From positions 62,001 through 126,000 of the forward strand of contig JAEYKW010000001.1 in NCBI GenBank assembly GCA_023408075.1: a stretch of 64,000 nt of DNA. Direction: 5' to 3'. Of this stretch, positions 52,724 to 60,784 are shown one piece after another; the first letter of the stretch is position 1, and each line of letters opens with the position of its first letter. The translations under genes and the position numbers were made by a program. Below the pieces are notes generated by a model, which was not told the DNA's origin, did no database searches, and saw only the letters and a list, made by a program, of their open reading frames with translations. Source of the stretch: Bacillota bacterium (lineage in GTDB: Bacteria > Bacillota > Clostridia > Christensenellales > SZUA-584).

Positions 52724-52760
52724 AATGGTCACCGGTGCTGTTGCTCGGCCGGTGACCGTT
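52724..52760 (+). terminator. Hairpin after the YlbF-family gene
   Basis: AATGGTCACCGG (52724-52735) and CCGGTGACCGTT (52749-52760) pair over 12 positions with one G-U pair; a short AT-rich tail follows. Confidence 0.65.
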
Positions 52761-52794
52761 ATTTGAATTGACAAAGTCACAAAGACCGGCTCAA

Positions 52795-53262
52795 TCAATC
52801 ATCGCCCATATCGTCCATGTCATAATCGGACATATCATCATAATCAGGCATCATGTCCCAGCCGCCCGGAACACCGTACCAGCCGTTCATTGCGGTTTGA
52901 GACGAACCAAATCCGTCAAAACCGCCGCTATAAAAGCATCTGCCGAATCTGTCGCAGCACCTGCCAAAGCGGTCGCAGCACCTGCCAAATTCATCTATCC
53001 AATAACAGCGGCCCGTCGGAAAACCGAAATCGACTGGGAAGAAGAAAAATCTCGGGAAACGTTGTCTGATCGGGAACGGCCTTGGAAAAGGCCTGCCGGG
53101 GAAGCCGCCACGCGGGCCGCCGCCCGGAAAGCCACCGCCGGGACCACCGCCCGGAAAACCGCCGCGTCCGCCGCCGGGACCACCGCCCGGGAAGCCGCCA
53201 CGTCCGCCGCCGCGCTGAACCATCTGCTGCCTGTCTATAGATGTATTCATACCATCTGGCAT
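52795..53262 (-). CDS. Gly/Pro/Phe-rich protein with CDRFGRC repeats, coat-like
   Basis: A 155-residue low-complexity protein. Residues about 17-60 are Gly/Pro/Arg/Phe-rich with repeated GGFPGGGPGGG units. A middle part is rich in Phe and Arg. Then comes a repeated cysteine unit (CDRFGRC twice, plus a related EFGRC and FGRCFY), and an acidic Asp/Met/Tyr tail (MSDYDMDDMGDD). AAGGAG (53271-53276) sets ATG 53262. There is no signal peptide. The composition and cysteines resemble spore coat or exosporium proteins that are cross-linked; this is inference. A large open frame on the other strand is a by-product of the GC-rich repeats. Confidence 0.68.
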   Translation of the reverse strand: MPDGMNTSIDRQQMVQRGGGRGGFPGGGPGGGRGGFPGGGPGGGFPGGGPRGGFPGRPFPRPFPIRQRFPRFFFFPVDFGFPTGRCYWIDEFGRCCDRFGRCCDRFGRCFYSGGFDGFGSSQTAMNGWYGVPGGWDMMPDYDDMSDYDMDDMGDD

Positions 53263-53357
53263 CAAAAAAACTCCTTTCTGCTAAAAAAACACAAACAAGA
53301 CTGCTTGCTGGTGTATACTATGAGTTTCTTTGATGTTTGGTTCTTTGTATACCCGAA

Positions 53358-54374
53358 TTACAAGGAAGAAGCTTCCTGTCCGGCATGCACGATCCCGCTT
53401 GAGGAATCCGATGCTGCCATATTCCATTTTCCGCAGCGGTCACCCCAATTGGCAATCACCGTCTCGTCCGATTTGATGCGGACCACTTCACACATGTTGG
53501 CACAGCCGCTGCAGACGAAGCTTTCGGCGGAAAACGCGTGGTTCAGGTTTTCAAAGCCCGTGAAGCTTGTGGCCCTGCCGGACAGTTGAATTTCGTCTTT
53601 GGCCAGCAGCGCCGCACCGTAGGCTCCCATCACATCATAATGCTGCGGGATAATAATTTTCTTGCTGAGTGCTTTTTCAAATGCCGCGAGTATGCCGACG
53701 TTGGCCGCAACGCCGCCCTGAAAGAGTATCGGCCCGCAGATGGTCTTACCCTTGGCGAGGTTGTTCAAATAATTGCGGACAAGCGCTTCGCAGAGCCCGG
53801 CAATGATATCCTCGGCGCTGTGGCCCGCCTGCTGCTTGCTGATCATATCGGATTCCGCGAAAACCGCGCAACGCCCCGCGATGCGCACGGGGGACTTTGC
53901 ACGCAGCGCATAACCGCCGAATTCCTCGATGGGTATATCAAGCCGGGAGGCCTGCCGATCGAGAAACGAGCCTGTACCGGCGGCACAGACGGAATTCATT
54001 GAAAAATCGCAGACAATACCGTCTTCCATCAATATAATTTTGGAATCCTGACCGCCGATTTCGAGTATGGTTCTGACCTCCGGCACCACATGGCACGCGG
54101 CGGCCGCATGCGCGGTGATCTCGTTTTTCATGATATCGGCGCCGACGATCGCACGCGCCAGCTGACGTCCGCTTCCGGTGGTTCCCGCACCGATGACGGC
54201 GTCATCTTTGCCGATCTTGCTTTTAAGACACGCCATACCCGCTATAATCGCTTCAATCGGCCTTCCGTTTGTTCTTATATAAAGCTTTTCCACCACTTTT
54301 CCGTCCGCGTCAGTCAACACGAGATTGGTGCTGACCGAACCGACGTCAATCCCCAGACACAGTTCGTTGTTCAT
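53358..54374 (-). CDS. 2-hydroxyacyl-CoA dehydratase activase-type ATPase
   Basis: A 338-residue ASKHA-fold ATPase of the BcrAD/BadFG/HgdC group. Phosphate loops are GIDVGSVSTN and GAGTTGSGR, and EIGGQDSK is intact. The cysteines of the interface 4Fe-4S cluster are in NSVCAAGTGSF and AGRCAVFAESD. A C-terminal extension of about 60 residues carries CSGCANMC and GDRCGKW, as in the large activase-related proteins. Its start overlaps the preceding gene by four bases. Family members use ATP to send low-potential electrons to a partner enzyme; no classical dehydratase is encoded nearby. Confidence 0.88.
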   Translation of the reverse strand: MNNELCLGIDVGSVSTNLVLTDADGKVVEKLYIRTNGRPIEAIIAGMACLKSKIGKDDAVIGAGTTGSGRQLARAIVGADIMKNEITAHAAAACHVVPEVRTILEIGGQDSKIILMEDGIVCDFSMNSVCAAGTGSFLDRQASRLDIPIEEFGGYALRAKSPVRIAGRCAVFAESDMISKQQAGHSAEDIIAGLCEALVRNYLNNLAKGKTICGPILFQGGVAANVGILAAFEKALSKKIIIPQHYDVMGAYGAALLAKDEIQLSGRATSFTGFENLNHAFSAESFVCSGCANMCEVVRIKSDETVIANWGDRCGKWNMAASDSSSGIVHAGQEASSL

Positions 54375-55468
54375 GCCGGTTTGACTCCGTTTCTTCGCCG
54401 CATATGCAGCATATCGATGAAAGCCTCAATTCTTGTGACGTATCCGGCTTCGCCTGTCATTTCATCAACCACCAGTGCGAGAACCGGAAAGCTTTTGTCC
54501 TGCTGGATGGCCGGAAGCACCGCCTTGACGACGATCTCGGGCATACAGCCGAGCGGATAAACCTGTATGGCGCCGTCGAAGCCGCGGTTTTGGCACAGCC
54601 GCGCATGCCCGATGGACTCTCTCGCATGCCCGCCCGCGTTATACGGCAGGTACTCTTTCGCAACCCGGTTGACACGAGGAGAGTTGAGCCCCAATGGCTT
54701 TGCGGCAAGGTCCTTAAGCCACCAGCTCGGCGTTATCAGGCGGCTCGTCGCCACACCCATATCCATCAGCCTGTCTTCAATATAGAGATTCGCGAACGGC
54801 TCGATCATCGAATAGATTTCCCCGATCAGCGCCACCCTAAGCGGCTGCCGGTTTGAATCCGTACGGACCGCGTCCATTTGACGGTGGTAACAGACAAGCG
54901 TTTTTTGCATTTCACCGGGCAGGCGGCAGTGTTCAAGCTGCTCATAGCATTGAATCAACAGCCTTTTGCAATCGCCCGCATTTTTTTCATATCCGGCCAG
55001 CCAATGCGCTTTTTCATCCAGGCTGTCCGCCAGCGACAGGATATGAACGGCCTGCTTTAACGCAAGAAGCTTTTGGGGCGCGTTTAACGGGCTGGCCTTG
55101 GCTATCGTGCCGATGCGCCGCATAAGCTCTTTTCTGCCGACAGCGCCGGGCGCATCGATCACAATTGATTGAACCTGCGGGCCGAGTTTTTTAAGCAGCT
55201 TCATCTGCAGCTCGCAGTATTCGCCGAAACGGCACGGGCCGCAGCTGCCTGTGATCAATATCGTATCGGCGCCTTTCTGAATACAATCGGTATAGCTGCC
55301 CATAAAAATCTTAAATGGCAGGCAAATTTCCTCGGGCGACAGTCCGGCACCATTTTGCAGCGTCTGTTTATTGATCTTTTCGGGCATCACATAAGGGATA
55401 TGAACAGCCTCAAAGAACGCCTTGGCCGCAAGGCAAATGTTGCCCATGCGCGGAAAGGTGATCACCAC
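54371..55468 (-). CDS. DUF2229-related activase-associated protein 2
   Basis: A protein of about 365 residues related to the C-terminal part of large acyl-CoA dehydratase activase-related proteins. Conserved-looking cysteines occur in EEICLPFKI, GSCGPCRFGEYCE and PLGCMPE, fitting an Fe-S protein. GTG 55468 is chosen, since GGAGG lies 7 bases upstream. It overlaps the preceding DUF2229 gene by 59 bases and the activase gene by four. This half resembles the D-component fold of hydroxyacyl-CoA dehydratases, but the reaction is unknown. Confidence 0.8.
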   Translation of the reverse strand: MVITFPRMGNICLAAKAFFEAVHIPYVMPEKINKQTLQNGAGLSPEEICLPFKIFMGSYTDCIQKGADTILITGSCGPCRFGEYCELQMKLLKKLGPQVQSIVIDAPGAVGRKELMRRIGTIAKASPLNAPQKLLALKQAVHILSLADSLDEKAHWLAGYEKNAGDCKRLLIQCYEQLEHCRLPGEMQKTLVCYHRQMDAVRTDSNRQPLRVALIGEIYSMIEPFANLYIEDRLMDMGVATSRLITPSWWLKDLAAKPLGLNSPRVNRVAKEYLPYNAGGHARESIGHARLCQNRGFDGAIQVYPLGCMPEIVVKAVLPAIQQDKSFPVLALVVDEMTGEAGYVTRIEAFIDMLHMRRRNGVKPA

Positions 55469-56372
55469 GGTGCATCCTCCTTTTGAGCATATCTGTAAAC
55501 GCTTCGATCCTTGTATCGAGCGCGGCTTCGCCGGTGTGCTCGTCAAGCTTTAGCACCATGTAGGCCAAAGAACCGATATCGTGCTTAACAAGCTCGGTGA
55601 ACACCGAATCAACGCCGCATGAAAACGTGGACAGATAGATAATCCCGTCTATCGCGCCGCGCTTGTAAAGGCTGACCGCCGCACCGTAGTATTCACGCGC
55701 AAAATACCAAAAAGGTTGCTTGAAAAGCTTGCCCGTTTCCTGAGCCTTCTCATGTTTGCCCACGCTTTCGGACGTCACGATACCGACGCCCATCGCGCGC
55801 AGCTTATCGATAATATGCATGTTGACAAACGCGTCGTGAACGATATACGCATGGCCGATCAGCGCCACGCGGTACCCATAGCCTTCGTCGCAAATGCCGC
55901 GCGAAAAGGCCGTCTGCTTTTTCATCGCGCTCTCAAAGGCCTCTGTTATTTCTTTTTTGTTTTTTGATACGATGCTGCCTGCACGAAACGACCACTCGCG
56001 AAGCTCCTTAGGGCCGAACGAAAAAACGGGCGTGTCAATAAGCGGCGGCAGGCCGTCTATGCTGTTTTTAACCATTTCCACGAGGCCGCAAAACATGGGG
56101 CATAAGGATTTCCCTTTTTCGAGGCTCAAAAAGTGAGGCATCAGCAGATAATCGCATCGTGACTTTAGCCAGCCCGCATGGCCGTGAAACACTTTCACCG
56201 GCAGGCAGGCGTCGTCCACGCAGCACTTGACGCCCTCATCAAGTATCTGCTTGTTGGTATCCGGCGACGTCACCACGCGACAGCCAAGGCTTTGGAAAAA
56301 GCTCTCCGCAAAAATATGATAATGAAAATACAGCAAACCTTTTGGTATACCGACAGTTAAATTGCTTATCAT
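55410..56372 (-). CDS. DUF2229 activase-associated protein 1
   Basis: A 320-residue DUF2229 protein that opens with TVGIPKGLLYFHYHIFAES and continues with CCVDDACLPVKVFHGH, both hallmark regions of the family. Further cysteines in LCPMFCGLVE and STFSCGVDS may bind an Fe-S cluster. ATG 56372 is used; it lacks a strong ribosome site. It is first in a three-gene operon that ends with the activase. In many bacteria these three parts are joined in one protein of well over 1000 residues. Confidence 0.82.
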   Translation of the reverse strand: MISNLTVGIPKGLLYFHYHIFAESFFQSLGCRVVTSPDTNKQILDEGVKCCVDDACLPVKVFHGHAGWLKSRCDYLLMPHFLSLEKGKSLCPMFCGLVEMVKNSIDGLPPLIDTPVFSFGPKELREWSFRAGSIVSKNKKEITEAFESAMKKQTAFSRGICDEGYGYRVALIGHAYIVHDAFVNMHIIDKLRAMGVGIVTSESVGKHEKAQETGKLFKQPFWYFAREYYGAAVSLYKRGAIDGIIYLSTFSCGVDSVFTELVKHDIGSLAYMVLKLDEHTGEAALDTRIEAFTDMLKRRMHRGDHLSAHGQHLPCGQGVL

Positions 56373-56455
56373 GCTTGTATCTTGCGCCGGGCACAAAAAA
56401 AATATGCGGCTCGTGTTGCGTTGCGCAGTCTCAATAAATACCGGCACTTGCGGTT

Positions 56456-57334
56456 TTAAACTTTTACCGGCAGGAAGATATCCGCTTCACAATAGGTTGA
56501 CGTGCAGACAGTCGCATCGACGCGCTCTATCATATAATCGCCGTCCCGTTGACAGGCGGATTTTTCGAGCCAATTAAGCGTGATGTAGTCGTAGATATCG
56601 TTGAGCGTATAGTCGGAAAGCAGATCGGTCGAATGAAACCCTACGTATTTAAATACGGCGTAAAGCTGAGAGGGGAGCGAAAAACAGTCAAACGGCGGCT
56701 GGTTTTGAAGCGGCGCCGCAATTTCAACACAAGGCATGTAGGTGTAACTCTCGCTGTTCACGTCGAGGGAAAAACCGTAATAAAGGTGCTCGTTTTTTCT
56801 GCCGGCAATGGCTTCACGTTCGGTATTGCAAAAATACAGTGCGGCTTCGTTGGCAGCCATGGATTTCTTGGGAACAAGGGGGATGCGATGTTTAATGCCC
56901 GCAAACATCATCTCAGGCAGCATAACAAAGCGGGGCGACGTAAAAATGCCGTTGGCAAAATCGTGTATCGCGCTCGTATCAAGCTTGTGAACGATCTCCA
57001 GTTCTCTGGGGTTGCTGCGAAAAGAAGTCGGCGACAATCCGAATTGGCATTTGAATGCGCGCTCATAGCTTTGTTCATAGTAAAAGCCGTAAAGCGCGGC
57101 GATATAGCACAGTGTTTCATCGGTATCAAGCAAATCCCCGATGCTGCGGCTCAGGCGCCGTCCGCGCACGTAAGCCATCAGCGTTTGGCCCGTTAACGCT
57201 TTGAACAAACGAACCAGATGAAATTTAGAAATATACATGCTGCCTGCAATCGTATCGAGCAAAAGAGGCTCGTTCAAACGCGCCTCAATGAGATGAATGA
57301 CCTGTTCTATCAGTTCAACAGATGTGTCTCTCAT
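56456..57334 (-). CDS. AraC-family regulator with effector-binding domain
   Basis: A 292-residue regulator with two AraC helix-turn-helix motifs at the N-terminus (about residues 8-105; MYISKFHLVRLFKALTG, YGFYYEQSYERAFK) and a C-terminal GyrI-like effector domain (about 125-290). GGGAG lies upstream of ATG 57334. It sits just before the activase/DUF2229 operon in the same direction, 83 bases apart, and may control it. The ligand is unknown. Confidence 0.87.
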   Translation of the reverse strand: MRDTSVELIEQVIHLIEARLNEPLLLDTIAGSMYISKFHLVRLFKALTGQTLMAYVRGRRLSRSIGDLLDTDETLCYIAALYGFYYEQSYERAFKCQFGLSPTSFRSNPRELEIVHKLDTSAIHDFANGIFTSPRFVMLPEMMFAGIKHRIPLVPKKSMAANEAALYFCNTEREAIAGRKNEHLYYGFSLDVNSESYTYMPCVEIAAPLQNQPPFDCFSLPSQLYAVFKYVGFHSTDLLSDYTLNDIYDYITLNWLEKSACQRDGDYMIERVDATVCTSTYCEADIFLPVKV

Positions 57335-57461
57335 ACCGGCATTCTCCCGTCTCAATTTGTCATGAATGACAGAAAATCAGCAAGAAATGTTCGTTCAGTA
57401 CGCTATATGTATTTTATAATATCCTCATTGTTTTGTAAATTTAGATAAGAAAGGATTTATA

Positions 57462-58532
57462 ATGAAAAAGGTTTTACACCTGTGCATGATATGTTTGCTC
57501 GCGGCACTGCTGTTTACCGGCTGCGCCAACGGTTTATCAGTCCCAGCTTTTCCCGAGCCGTCGCCTTCCGCTTCGGCGCCCGAGACATCGGAATCGCCCG
57601 AAGCTTCCGAGGCAGCCGAATCGAAACCGGCCGCCGAGCAAAGCAGATTTTTAAGCTTGCAGCTCGAATCGGCCAATCTGAAGGATAACCTGATTGAAGC
57701 GTCCCCGAAAATGACGTTGTGCGTTTATCTGCCGCCGTCTTATTATGAGAGCGAAAAGGCATATCCCGTTGTGTATTATCTGCACGGACACGGCGAGAGG
57801 GTCGGGGGGTACGGTGCCGTCAACAGGGCTGCATTCGACAAGGCGTTCGAAGCGGGGGCCGACGAGTTCATATTTGTGGAGATACAGGGCGATCGGTCGT
57901 ACTATGTCAATTCGCCCGTGACCGGCAATTGGGATGACTATATCATCGATGAGGCGATTCCGCTCATAGATGAATCATACCGGACGCTCGCAGACAGGGA
58001 GTCGCGCGGCATCTGCGGCTTTTCCATGGGCGGTTTCGGCGCGCTGAACCTCGCGATCCGTCATACGGATGTATTCTGCGCGTTTTATGCGATGTCACCC
58101 GGGCTGCTTAAGGACGACGGCATGGACGAAGCGATGAAATCGTGGCGCGCTGACGGTTCTTTCCTCAAAGACTACGCGCGCGCCTTCGCGCCGGACCCGG
58201 ATGACGAACAGCTCGGGCGTATTCCGACGCTGGACGGCAGCGAGGCAGACAACGCGATTGTTGACCAATGGCTTGGCGGCTTCGGCAAAATAGAAGAGAA
58301 GATCGATACGTATCTCGCGCAGGGGACACCGCTCAAAGCCATCGGTTTAAGCTACGGAACAAAAGACACCTATGCGTGGATACCCAAGGGCACACAGTAT
58401 TTCTCCGATTATCTGACGGAAAAGGGGATAGAGCACACGCTGTTCGTCTTCGAAGGCTTCCACGAACAGCCGCCGAACAGCGCAGCGGAACATCTGATAC
58501 CCTTCTTCGATGAAAATCTGAAGTTTCAATAA
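57462..58532 (+). CDS. Lipoprotein esterase, Fes/EstD-like alpha/beta hydrolase
   Basis: A 356-residue lipoprotein (lipobox FTGC) with a Ser/Glu/Ala/Pro-rich linker, then an alpha/beta hydrolase of the esterase D/feruloyl esterase type. The nucleophile is in GFSMGGFGAL; the oxyanion region YYLHGHGERVGG and the catalytic histidine in EGFHEQ are visible. AAAGGA precedes ATG 57462. The cellulase-type genes downstream suggest a role in removing acyl groups from plant polysaccharides, though siderophore or other esters cannot be excluded. Confidence 0.83.
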   Translation: MKKVLHLCMICLLAALLFTGCANGLSVPAFPEPSPSASAPETSESPEASEAAESKPAAEQSRFLSLQLESANLKDNLIEASPKMTLCVYLPPSYYESEKAYPVVYYLHGHGERVGGYGAVNRAAFDKAFEAGADEFIFVEIQGDRSYYVNSPVTGNWDDYIIDEAIPLIDESYRTLADRESRGICGFSMGGFGALNLAIRHTDVFCAFYAMSPGLLKDDGMDEAMKSWRADGSFLKDYARAFAPDPDDEQLGRIPTLDGSEADNAIVDQWLGGFGKIEEKIDTYLAQGTPLKAIGLSYGTKDTYAWIPKGTQYFSDYLTEKGIEHTLFVFEGFHEQPPNSAAEHLIPFFDENLKFQ

Positions 58533-58552
58533 CATCAAGGCATTCACAGCAC

Positions 58553-58573
58553 AGGAAACCAAAACGGTTTCCT
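58553..58573 (+). terminator. Terminator after the esterase
   Basis: AGGAAACC (58553-58560) and GGTTTCCT (58566-58573) form an eight-pair stem with a five-base loop; GCGTTTTT follows. Confidence 0.75.
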
Positions 58574-58579
58574 GCGTTT

Positions 58580-59124
58580 TTACTTGCAAAAAGCCAAAGT
58601 AATAGATGCTGCGTAATGGCACAAAGTGTCGGGGAGTGATCAATTTTAAGCAATTCTTTTCTCCCGGTCACCTAAGGTGACAGCCCAAATTCGCCCTATT
58701 GGGTAATTGTCAGAGGGGTATGCGTCAAGAGGCTTCTTAACACTCTGAAGCCGCCTTGCCTCGAAAAAGCGCTGCAGATCGAGGAGCACTTTCTGCGGTA
58801 TTGTTCAGCGTCTCATCAACTCCCTGTTGACGGCAACCCCTGTCTTTCAATTCAACACTTTGATTCGTAATCAACGGCCTTTTGCCGATCGCTTATTCAA
58901 GGAAATCCCAATATAACGAACATCATACAATCCTGACCTAATGATCAAGACAGGTCTTTGCGGCTGCATGGCCTCGGCGCGTCTTGATGTGATATGGATA
59001 ATGATTGCCGCGCCGTCATGTGGGATCCTTGATGCAGCTTGATCCGTTAATATTTTGTTTACATACGAAATCACATCTACTATAATAAACGCGACACAAA
59101 ATGACATCGTATGGGGGAACTGCC
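58580..59124. other. Gene-free stretch between esterase and GtrA genes
   Basis: About 540 bases with no supported gene. A short palindrome GTCACCTAAGGTGAC lies near 58666-58680. No other structure stands out. Confidence 0.45.
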
Positions 59125-59628
59125 ATGCTTGATGAGAAAAATCAGCCGATGAAACTGTCCAAAAAGCAAAACGCATTTCAATTTATAAAATTTACGCTGT
59201 TTTCGGCTTCGGCTGGAATGATACAAATTGGGAGCTTTACATTGCTCAATGAGCTGGCCGGGCTCCCGTATTGGCCGAGTTACCTGGTTGCGCTGATACT
59301 TTCCGTTGTATACAATTTCACAATAAACAGACGGTTTACGTTTAAGTCAACCGCCAATTATCCGCTCGCGATGATGAAGGTGTTCGGATATTACTGCATA
59401 TTCACACCGCTTTCTACTTGGTGGGGCGATGCATTAACGAATATCAAGTGGGACGATTATATCGTATTGCTGGGAACCATGGTCATCAACTTTATCACTG
59501 AATACCTCTTCACGCGTTACGTCGTTTACCGCCATTCGATTAATACGAACGAGCTCGGCCAAAAGGAAAACGAGAAGTATGCCAAGCTGATGCAGGACAA
59601 GCTCGCCGAAACGCCGCTGCAAAAATGA
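59125..59628 (+). CDS. GtrA-family membrane protein
   Basis: A 167-residue GtrA/DPMS-like protein with four membrane segments. The family motifs QFIKFTLFSASAGMIQIG and VYNFTINRRFTFKS are clear. Such proteins help move lipid-linked sugars across the membrane. GGGGAA precedes ATG 59125; an in-frame ATG at 59101 is less well placed. No glycosyltransferase gene is adjacent. Confidence 0.85.
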   Translation: MLDEKNQPMKLSKKQNAFQFIKFTLFSASAGMIQIGSFTLLNELAGLPYWPSYLVALILSVVYNFTINRRFTFKSTANYPLAMMKVFGYYCIFTPLSTWWGDALTNIKWDDYIVLLGTMVINFITEYLFTRYVVYRHSINTNELGQKENEKYAKLMQDKLAETPLQK

Positions 59629-59637
59629 ATCTTCTGA

Positions 59638-59660
59638 AAGGAGCTCTCGCTCCTTTTTTA
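59638..59660 (+). terminator. Terminator after the GtrA gene
   Basis: AAGGAGC (59638-59644) and GCTCCTT (59649-59655) enclose a TCTC loop; a T-run follows. Confidence 0.8.
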
Positions 59661-59835
59661 TTTTCAGCCAACATAGAGCGTTCTCTGAAAACGATTTAGC
59701 TGTGTCATCGTCTTTCTTGTTTTTGCACCCAAAAGTGCATGTTTATAGTGTCTGTGATGAATACATCTTGCAAACATTTCTTATTGATAGTAGAATAAGG
59801 TAAATTTACGAAATCGTTTTAGCAAGGTGAAAACA

Positions 59836-60753
59836 ATGAATGATAAATGGCAGGGCATATCATATCACGGTCAGCTTCACGTGGACGGAACTCTTCTGAA
59901 AAATGAACTTGGCGAGAAAGTATTGCTGCACGGAATGAGCAGCCACGGCATGCAGTGGTATCCTCAGTTCGCGCGGACGGCATCCATACACACCACCAAG
60001 CTGTTGGGAGCCAATGTGTTTCGCATCGCGATGTACACCGACGAAGGCGGCTATTTGACGGATAAAAGCATTGTGGAAAACGTCTGCAAAGCCGTCGATG
60101 ATACGCTGGCGCTCGATATGTACGCGATTATTGACTGGCATATACTCTTAAATAACGATCCTCTTGCAGACGTTGAGGAAGCCATGGCGTTCTTTGATGA
60201 AATCAGCGATAAATACAAAAACGAGCCCGGCGTGATATACGAAATATGCAACGAGCCAAACGGTGCCGATGTCACATGGTCGGGAAATGTCAAGCCGTAT
60301 GCCTGTCAGGTCATCCCCGTCATCCGGCAAAACGCGCCCGATGCCGTGATACTCGTCGGATGCCCCACATGGAGCCAGGACGTGGATATCTGTGCGGCCG
60401 ATCCGCTTCATTTCAATAACATTATGTATACGCTTCATTTCTACGCGGGCACACACGGCGAGGAGCTCCGGCAAAAATGCGTAAAGGCGCTGAATATGGG
60501 AGCGCCCGTTTTTGCAAGCGAATGGGGGACCAGCGCTGCCGACGGCAACGGCGGTGTTTTTTTGCGCGAGAGCGATGTGTGGCTCGAATTTCTCGCGCAG
60601 CACGATATCAGCTGGTGCAACTGGAGCCTTGGCGACAGGGACGAAACGAGCGCCGCGCTGCTGCCCGGAGCGCCGCTCGGGAGCTGGACCGCGCAGCAGT
60701 TATCCGAAAGCGGCCGTTATGTATTTGCAAAATTGAAGGACTCAATTAAATAA
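59836..60753 (+). CDS. GH5-type endoglucanase without signal peptide
   Basis: A 305-residue glycoside hydrolase family 5 protein, close in style to bacterial endo-1,4-glucanases. The acid/base glutamate is in YEICNEPNG and the nucleophile in FASEWGTS; the motifs RIAMYTDEGGY, IIDWHIL and TLHFYAGTHG are present. There is no signal peptide: the chain starts MNDKWQGISYHGQLHVDG, directly at the catalytic domain. So it is either cytoplasmic, acting on imported oligosaccharides, or has lost its leader. AAGG precedes ATG 59836. It is followed after 31 bases by a GH9 lipoprotein gene. Confidence 0.88.
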   Translation: MNDKWQGISYHGQLHVDGTLLKNELGEKVLLHGMSSHGMQWYPQFARTASIHTTKLLGANVFRIAMYTDEGGYLTDKSIVENVCKAVDDTLALDMYAIIDWHILLNNDPLADVEEAMAFFDEISDKYKNEPGVIYEICNEPNGADVTWSGNVKPYACQVIPVIRQNAPDAVILVGCPTWSQDVDICAADPLHFNNIMYTLHFYAGTHGEELRQKCVKALNMGAPVFASEWGTSAADGNGGVFLRESDVWLEFLAQHDISWCNWSLGDRDETSAALLPGAPLGSWTAQQLSESGRYVFAKLKDSIK

Positions 60754-60784
60754 ATAACATATTCGATATTCAGGAGGTACGGTC

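Noticed and set aside
52768..53589. A 273-codon plus-strand frame opposite the Gly-rich gene
   Set aside because: Its Ala/Thr/Arg repeats mirror the Gly/Pro repeats of the minus-strand gene, and it runs across the start of that gene and the end of the activase gene. The minus-strand genes have ribosome sites and family motifs.
58871..59176. Minus-strand frame of 101 codons before the GtrA gene
   Set aside because: There is no ribosome site and no recognisable motif, and it overlaps the start of the GtrA gene.
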